Shown here one piece after another: positions 58,360 through 64,000 of a stretch of DNA of 64,000 nucleotides (position 1 is its first letter; each line of letters opens with the position of its first letter). The stretch covers positions 135,337,747 to 135,401,746 of the forward strand of contig OY720636.1 in NCBI GenBank assembly GCA_963169105.1, in the 5' to 3' direction. The translations under genes were made by a program, and so were the position numbers. Source of the stretch: Ceriagrion tenellum. Taxonomy: Eukaryota; Arthropoda; Insecta; Odonata; Coenagrionidae. The notes under the pieces were generated by a model. That model was not told where the DNA came from and made no database searches. It saw only the letters and a program-made list of their open reading frames with translations.

Positions 58360-61260
58360 TCATTCAATTTAATCATGGGAGACTTTTGAAGAATATATAA
58401 TCTGTCAATCACATTAACAGATAAGTTATTCGACGAAAATTGAATATCACTCACAGAAGTTATTAAAGAACACTGTTAAATGTAAAGTATAATTTTTCAT
58501 GGAGATTAATTTTATTTCTTCGGGGCTGAATTCATGCATACATAATTTGCAAACTCATCTGCTTGTATTGTTCAAATATATCATAATATCTGTAGTTGGG
58601 CTAAAGGACGCCACTGAACGTAAATATCAATGGTAAGAGGTATCTTGTAGATTTGCTGTTGAAAATTAATTATTTAGGAATTATGAAACGTATGTTGAAA
58701 TTATGAAATGTATGCAACGTATGTTGAAAAAAGTATTTTACTTGCTACAAGTTTTATGTGTTACACCAATTTTGCTTTTAATTTTACGCTTTTTATAGCT
58801 GAGAAGGAAATAAATATAGGTCAAGGTTAAAGACTCCTGTACCAAGACATTTCGCAATACCTACGTAATTATATTATTACAGCAAACATATCTGGAGCAG
58901 TTAATCGTTCTAACAGTTCGATTTTGGAGTAAACTGACTTAGCGCTTCGGTCCGTGAATATTTGGTAGATATGCCTTCTTGTACTTACTTCGACAGCCTT
59001 AGCTAATTCAACTTCATTCTACCACTGACGTAGATTTTCGATCCCAAAAATTATAATCATATTTCTATTTAAACGTGCGTGGATGGAACTGGTGGAATTT
59101 TTGTAAAACCTGCAGAGAGGACGAGCTAAAGCCAAAGAACAGAAAATAAAAATGGACAGAATATTCTAATGCTCAACCCTGTTATCGTGAGGCCCGTCGG
59201 AAAAGACGCTGGAGTGATCCTTGAGGACAAATATTAGACAGTATAACTCCCCATTCCCGCTACTGCGGTAGCATCTTCTTATGATTTGTAAAGCCACATT
59301 TTGATTGTACCCTCGGCGTTATCGTAGCAGCCTAAGGGTAATTTATGTGCACTGAATCATATTATGAAACTATAGTATGATCCAAAGCTGAAATCCGAAC
59401 AGTAATTTTTCTCAATCCATATTTTTAGCAAAACATTTTTAATTTTATCGTAAAAGATGAATAGGGTATTCAAAGAAAAAATGTACCCTCTGGAACTATA
59501 TTTCAATAGCTCGCAGCAAGGTAATTTTTGAGGCTTGGTTCATGTACAAAGCCAAATAAAATCAACTGGGTGTGGGTAAAACCATGTAACCTTTCATGAA
59601 TGATTCATGATAAAAAAGAAAGCATTAGTGAAACATACTTTTTAAGCTTTTTCATACAATTACAAAGCAAGTAATAAAATATTTATAGTGTCAATTTCTG
59701 TTGCATATCAGAGGTGATATGCACTAGGACACAGATCGTATAGTAATAACTAATAATTATTAGGTTATTAGGATCATCTTCCCCGTTACAACAATGTTAC
59801 ATACCTCTCAACTTTACAATCTTCTTAGATAAAATCTACATATATTTATTGAATACTTGATCTCTTTTAACCGGAAACATAATTTGGAGAGGTTTTACTG
59901 CGTTACCCTAAGTCTTAAATTTTACACGCAAAAGGTATTCCCTTCAGCTATTATGCAAAAATATAATCAAAATTTCACCTTCCTCTTTATAGATTTTAGG
60001 TTTCAAAGGCATTCTGTAGTGATTCTGCTTGATGTTTTATCATTTTTTTCAACTGCTTGAAATAATTAATGCCTGGGCGACGATTCTAAAATTATTACGG
60101 AAATTTCAGTGCTGCAGTAATCACTCCTGGGTAATATGAAGAAATTGAAATAACTGTCTGATATGACCAACACGATGTCACACTATAATGGTTACTTTTA
60201 ATCGAAAAATGCTTGAGAATTCAATAAATTCAGTAACAAACTTCAGCAGCAAGAGTAAAAATTAGATCAATAATTATTTGGTTACTAGGACTATTGTCTC
60301 AGTAACATGAATTTTACCAATTGGTCGTTATTTTTCATTCTTTGAATCACATGCTTAACCAATGCCTTAGATTTCCTCATTATTATATAGTTAGCTATTT
60401 TACAATATCTTCCATGTAGTTTTATACAAACTTCGCCTTTCTATGCATAATATGGCATTATTACTTTTCTTCTTATAACAGCGAAAAATGCTGTTGTATT
60501 CTTTCTTTTTCTTATTTTTTTTAAGTCAAGTGCAGAGTGCTTAAATTCTACTGATTAAGTCTTAATAACTTAATAAAATAACGTTTTCAAGGCTTTTTAA
60601 ATTTTATCCCTGTAAAGAAGATGGAACATATCGTGAATAATGAACTGATGAATTATTTTTCAAAAAAATATGGGAAGTAAAGAAATACGAATAAATTGAC
60701 GTAAGCCTTTGAATATAACGATGAAATGTCATTGATTATCACAAGATGGGTGACAGAAGGCATGATCGAGTATGCAATAGAGCTTTGAAATTACTGAATG
60801 CGATCGCTGATGGAATAAGAGATAATCGATAAGATGGAGAAAAAGTGCCTAGTATGTCATACACCACAAAGTATACTGAATTCCTAGATTTTTTTAAAGT
60901 ATTTGAGGGAATTTGGCTAATGGATTTTACTAATGGCTGCTACTACCTTCCTACGGCAGTCCTTTCAAGCAGCTCAACATGTTAAATTACTTACCAATTG
61001 ATTCCATTTTTCTACTTCATTGGTCCTAAGATTTTTTGAAAATAGTGCCACGCACATCACTTTGAAAGAGAGGAAATATTTCCTATTTAAAGATTAGGCA
61101 GAAAAAAATACTTTTTATAACATAATTGCTAACGCCTACCCAAAACTCCCGGCCACTGTTCATGGTAAACAGTGCCAGGAGGGCGAACACATGATCAGGG
61201 CATACACCAGTGATATAAGATGCTTCCATTTTTCCGCTCAAAAATTCATTTATTCCATTA
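58360..61260. other. AT-rich non-coding stretch
   Basis: A small tandem duplication (ATTATGAAACGTATGTTGAA / ATTATGAAATGTATG) lies at 58680-58735. An AT-rich pair of similar segments at 59735-59765 and 60265-60300 may be chance. A 7-bp hairpin (CACTGTT / AACAGTG) lies at about 61153-61176. Confidence 0.45.
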
Positions 61261-61499
61261 AAAGGACTCTGCGTGTATTTTGGCCATCACGGAAGCATTA
61301 AAGGCCGTAATGTCATTAAACGACCAAACAAGGAAAAAGGAAGTATCATACACCCCACACGGTCCGGTCCCCTTCTCGCTACTTCCTATTTCAGCATGAG
61401 TCACGGGGACCTCCCGCTGCGTGAACGAATTGAAAGAACGCCCAGTGGAAGAGAAATGAATTTGAAGCAGAGGATAGACGGTTAAAACCCTGCAGTTAA

Positions 61500-62450
61500 A
61501 ACCACGCCGAGGAGATTATTTAAATTTTTTATGCGGTGGTGTATGAGGGGGGGGGTTTAAAGAGGAAGAACTAGAAGGCACCGGGGGAGGGGGGTAAGCG
61601 GCGAGTGATTGGGCGAGAGCGTACCCTGGGGTGACTGGAGGAGGGGGTGTATTCAATTTCAAACATTGTTGGTAACAGGTAATAAAATTTCACACAGGAG
61701 TATATCCGTCGAATTAATGTGCACATTGTGGAAGGAATGACATGGTGCGAAAGAGAGTTGAGGGGAGGATAACCCGCGGGAAATATGAGGAAAGGAGAGA
61801 GAGACGGGGGTGAGGGAAGAGGAGGTTGAGGGGCAATTCGGCGGGATGGGTGGCGAAGGAGATCGCTGGAAGGAAAAGAATTGACCGTGAGTGGGAAGAG
61901 AGAGAGAGAGCAAGAGAAAGGGGTAAAGGATAGAGTTGTTTTCGGCGTGAGAACATCACTTCATTACTTCGCGCCCTCATTCGATGAAGCGTTTACTTAT
62001 TCATGACACCGGTATCATCTAGGGACGTGGGGGAGAAATGAGGGGGAGAGACAAACTCCGCAAAGGTTTGGCCTCCAATACACCATCTCCTCCTCCCTCG
62101 CACCCTGTGTGTCCCCCATTCCGAACCCTTTCTCCCGCCGCCCCATGATGCATCGCTCGCCCTCTCTCATCCACCAGAATTCAATCGGATTTACAACCAG
62201 AATCCTACGAATCCAGGGTCCCTCTTACTCCTCACGGTCCCACCCACCCTCTCCTCCTCCCAGCCACCACCTCCCCCTCTGTTTAACAGACCGGCTTCCT
62301 AAATGACTTCTCCAATTTCCCCAACCCAGAGCGGATTCACAAATCATCAAACCCGCACCCTGGGGCCACCCGACGCCCTCGCTACCAATTTCCAGCCCTT
62401 GCAAGGGGCAACGTGCCTTTCACGTCATTGCGACGACTCCCTAAATTCTT
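61500..62450. other. Largest bipartite skewed island: G-rich then C-rich
   Basis: The plus strand is G-rich from 61540 to 61930 (GGGGGGGGG near 61550, GGGGGAGGGGGG near 61585) with (GA)n at 61898-61910. It becomes C/T-rich from 62080 to 62400. Frames of 65-88 codons overlap in several phases and are not convincing. The symmetry resembles the island at 45.2-45.9 kb. Confidence 0.5.
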
Positions 62451-62539
62451 CTCACCATTTTCTTCATAATTTTCATTTCGATTTTTTCGACTGTAACATT
62501 TACATGGGACATGGTGATGAAAATAACTTTTAGAAGCAA

Positions 62540-64000
62540 CTTCACAAGAGATTCTCCATATTTCCTAACCGTTTCTTTCTTTCTCCAAATTCACTCAATT
62601 TTTAACACTCTAGAATCCAAAATAAATTAAATCGTTGCGGATCAGAACATAGACATGCACATAATTTCTTTCAGAGGTATTGCTTACGCCAAAGTTCCCC
62701 AATTTGGACGCCTTCACTAAAAATTATACTTAAGCCAGCGCCAGATTTCTCTCCACTCATCAATTAGTCATATTTAAACCAACTCACATATGCTGTCTGG
62801 CGCAAATGTCCTCAGGTGATAGTCATCTCACTAAAATACCATACAATTCCCTCTTGATTCCCTATTTCTCTTTCTCAAACATAATTCCAAGCAACTTGAT
62901 AAATACCTCCTCAGCCTATTTTGTGGCGATTGGAAAAATATTCATTTATATCCATTGTGAGGCATTAGGTATGGTTCTTCGAGAGCGGGAAAAAGGAAAA
63001 TAGTAACACTTTTACTTGCTCCCTATCTATAAAAGAAACGTTTACTTGTACAACAGAGTAGTCAATGCTCAACCAATTTAAAATACCAATGCCTGCATCT
63101 ATTATTCATCGCGTAAGCCAATGTTACGTTGCGGGGCGAAGAGAAATATAGATCACTAGCCACGAGAAGGAAAGATGAGGTAAGACGTAATCTCAAACAA
63201 AGAGGGATAAGAAGATATTTATGCTACATTGTCCATGTCTATTCGTCCGCATACTATTACTTCGCGCAAGAAATGCATATTTAATGTTTTTCTTCTTTGA
63301 AGTAGATTTTGAAGTTGACAAGTTTATCCTATAATAGAAAGGGATTTCGCTGAAATCAGCTGTACAAATTTGTCTCGATTAAAGCTCAACAAAACCTGAC
63401 ATAATCAGCAAACGCACAAAATAATGCGTATTTTATATAGTAAATATACAGGATATTTGGTTCTTTAGAATTCATTTTCCATTGGTGACATTTTTTTATG
63501 AGCCTATTTACTAAATGGCATACGAAAACGGGCAATCACTCGTAGATTTAAAATAACAGGCTTCTGAAACAAGCACCCAGTGAGTTTGAAAGAGCCGGGG
63601 TCAACATTCAACGCCACATAAGAAGCAAAATAACATGTAATAGAAATTATCAATAAGGTAACATTTCATTTTTAAGTTCACAGGGAAATGGCATGCCAGG
63701 TAAAACTTTCTATTTAGAGGCTTATTCCCAGTATGGTAATGGCTTCTCGGACCCTTCTTGGCTGACGGCTTCGACTACTTCAACGAGTTGATATTCACAA
63801 TAGGTCGTTAGTAGCAACAATTGCATTAATTACTCCAAATATGGAATGTCATATTTGTCTATGAAAGTGAGAGTAGCTCTCCGGTTGAAGCACTGATTGA
63901 TCAATTTTATTTAACCTTTACCGAAAATTTTCTAATGAACAGCTACTTCTATAATTTGGTTAATGATGTGATAGTATGTGATTAATTCGGAGTATGACTA
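62540..64000. other. AT-rich non-coding stretch to the window end
   Basis: No landmark features; no feature appears cut by the window edge. Confidence 0.45.

Noticed and set aside
59735..60300. Repeat pair containing TTATTAGGTTATTAGG-like text
   Set aside because: Similarity is limited to short AT-rich pieces and may be chance.
1..64000. CRISPR array, operon, riboswitch or prophage
   Set aside because: No regularly spaced repeats and no prokaryotic gene packing or ribosome-binding sites. The window reads as animal nuclear DNA.

Overview
The window looks like non-coding DNA from an animal nuclear genome, most likely an arthropod. It is AT-rich, has no operon-like packing, and contains no intact host gene that I can recognise. 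Almost every long open frame is a by-product of base composition. The material that can be named is transposable-element debris: one Penelope-like retroelement (PLE), three small foldback insertions that appear PLE-derived, fragments of a non-LTR retrotransposon (LINE), a solo LTR, pogo/Tigger-like DNA-transposon ends, and several tRNA-derived (SINE-like) pieces.

Layout. 1-6.4 kb: plain DNA with a possible decayed gypsy-like remnant (3.6-4.6 kb) and a purine-rich island (5.8-6.1 kb). 6.46-7.87 kb: a 5'-truncated PLE on the minus strand with reverse transcriptase (RT) and GIY-YIG endonuclease remnants, 81-bp inverted ends and a 14-bp target-site duplication (TSD). 10.4-10.7 kb: foldback element 1. 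14-21 kb: several GC-rich, strand-skewed islands, a tRNA-like piece, two dispersed repeat pairs and a pogo-like end. 24-26 kb: LINE 3' ends around a pyrimidine-rich island. 33.35-33.56 kb: a pogo/Tigger-like MITE. 34.4-34.84 kb: a LINE 3' end. 38.03-39.11 kb: a solo LTR with two perfect heat-shock elements before a TATA-like box, and foldback element 3 nested inside it. 43.2-43.45 kb: foldback element 2 with a 14-bp TSD. 45-46.2 kb: island plus SINE. 49.5-50.1 kb: a GC-rich core with a possible exon. 56.9-58.36 kb: a longer decayed LINE RT. 61.5-62.5 kb: the largest skewed island.

Most notable: (1) the PLE and the three foldbacks share one architecture (TSD, asymmetric extension of 34-45 bp, inverted arms), and three of the four carry a minimal hammerhead-ribozyme-like core in the arms, all with the same inner-to-outer polarity; (2) the solo LTR has a promoter arranged like a heat-shock promoter; (3) GC-rich, purine/pyrimidine-skewed islands recur roughly every 4-6 kb. 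All coordinates and identities were read by eye; no search or folding program was run.
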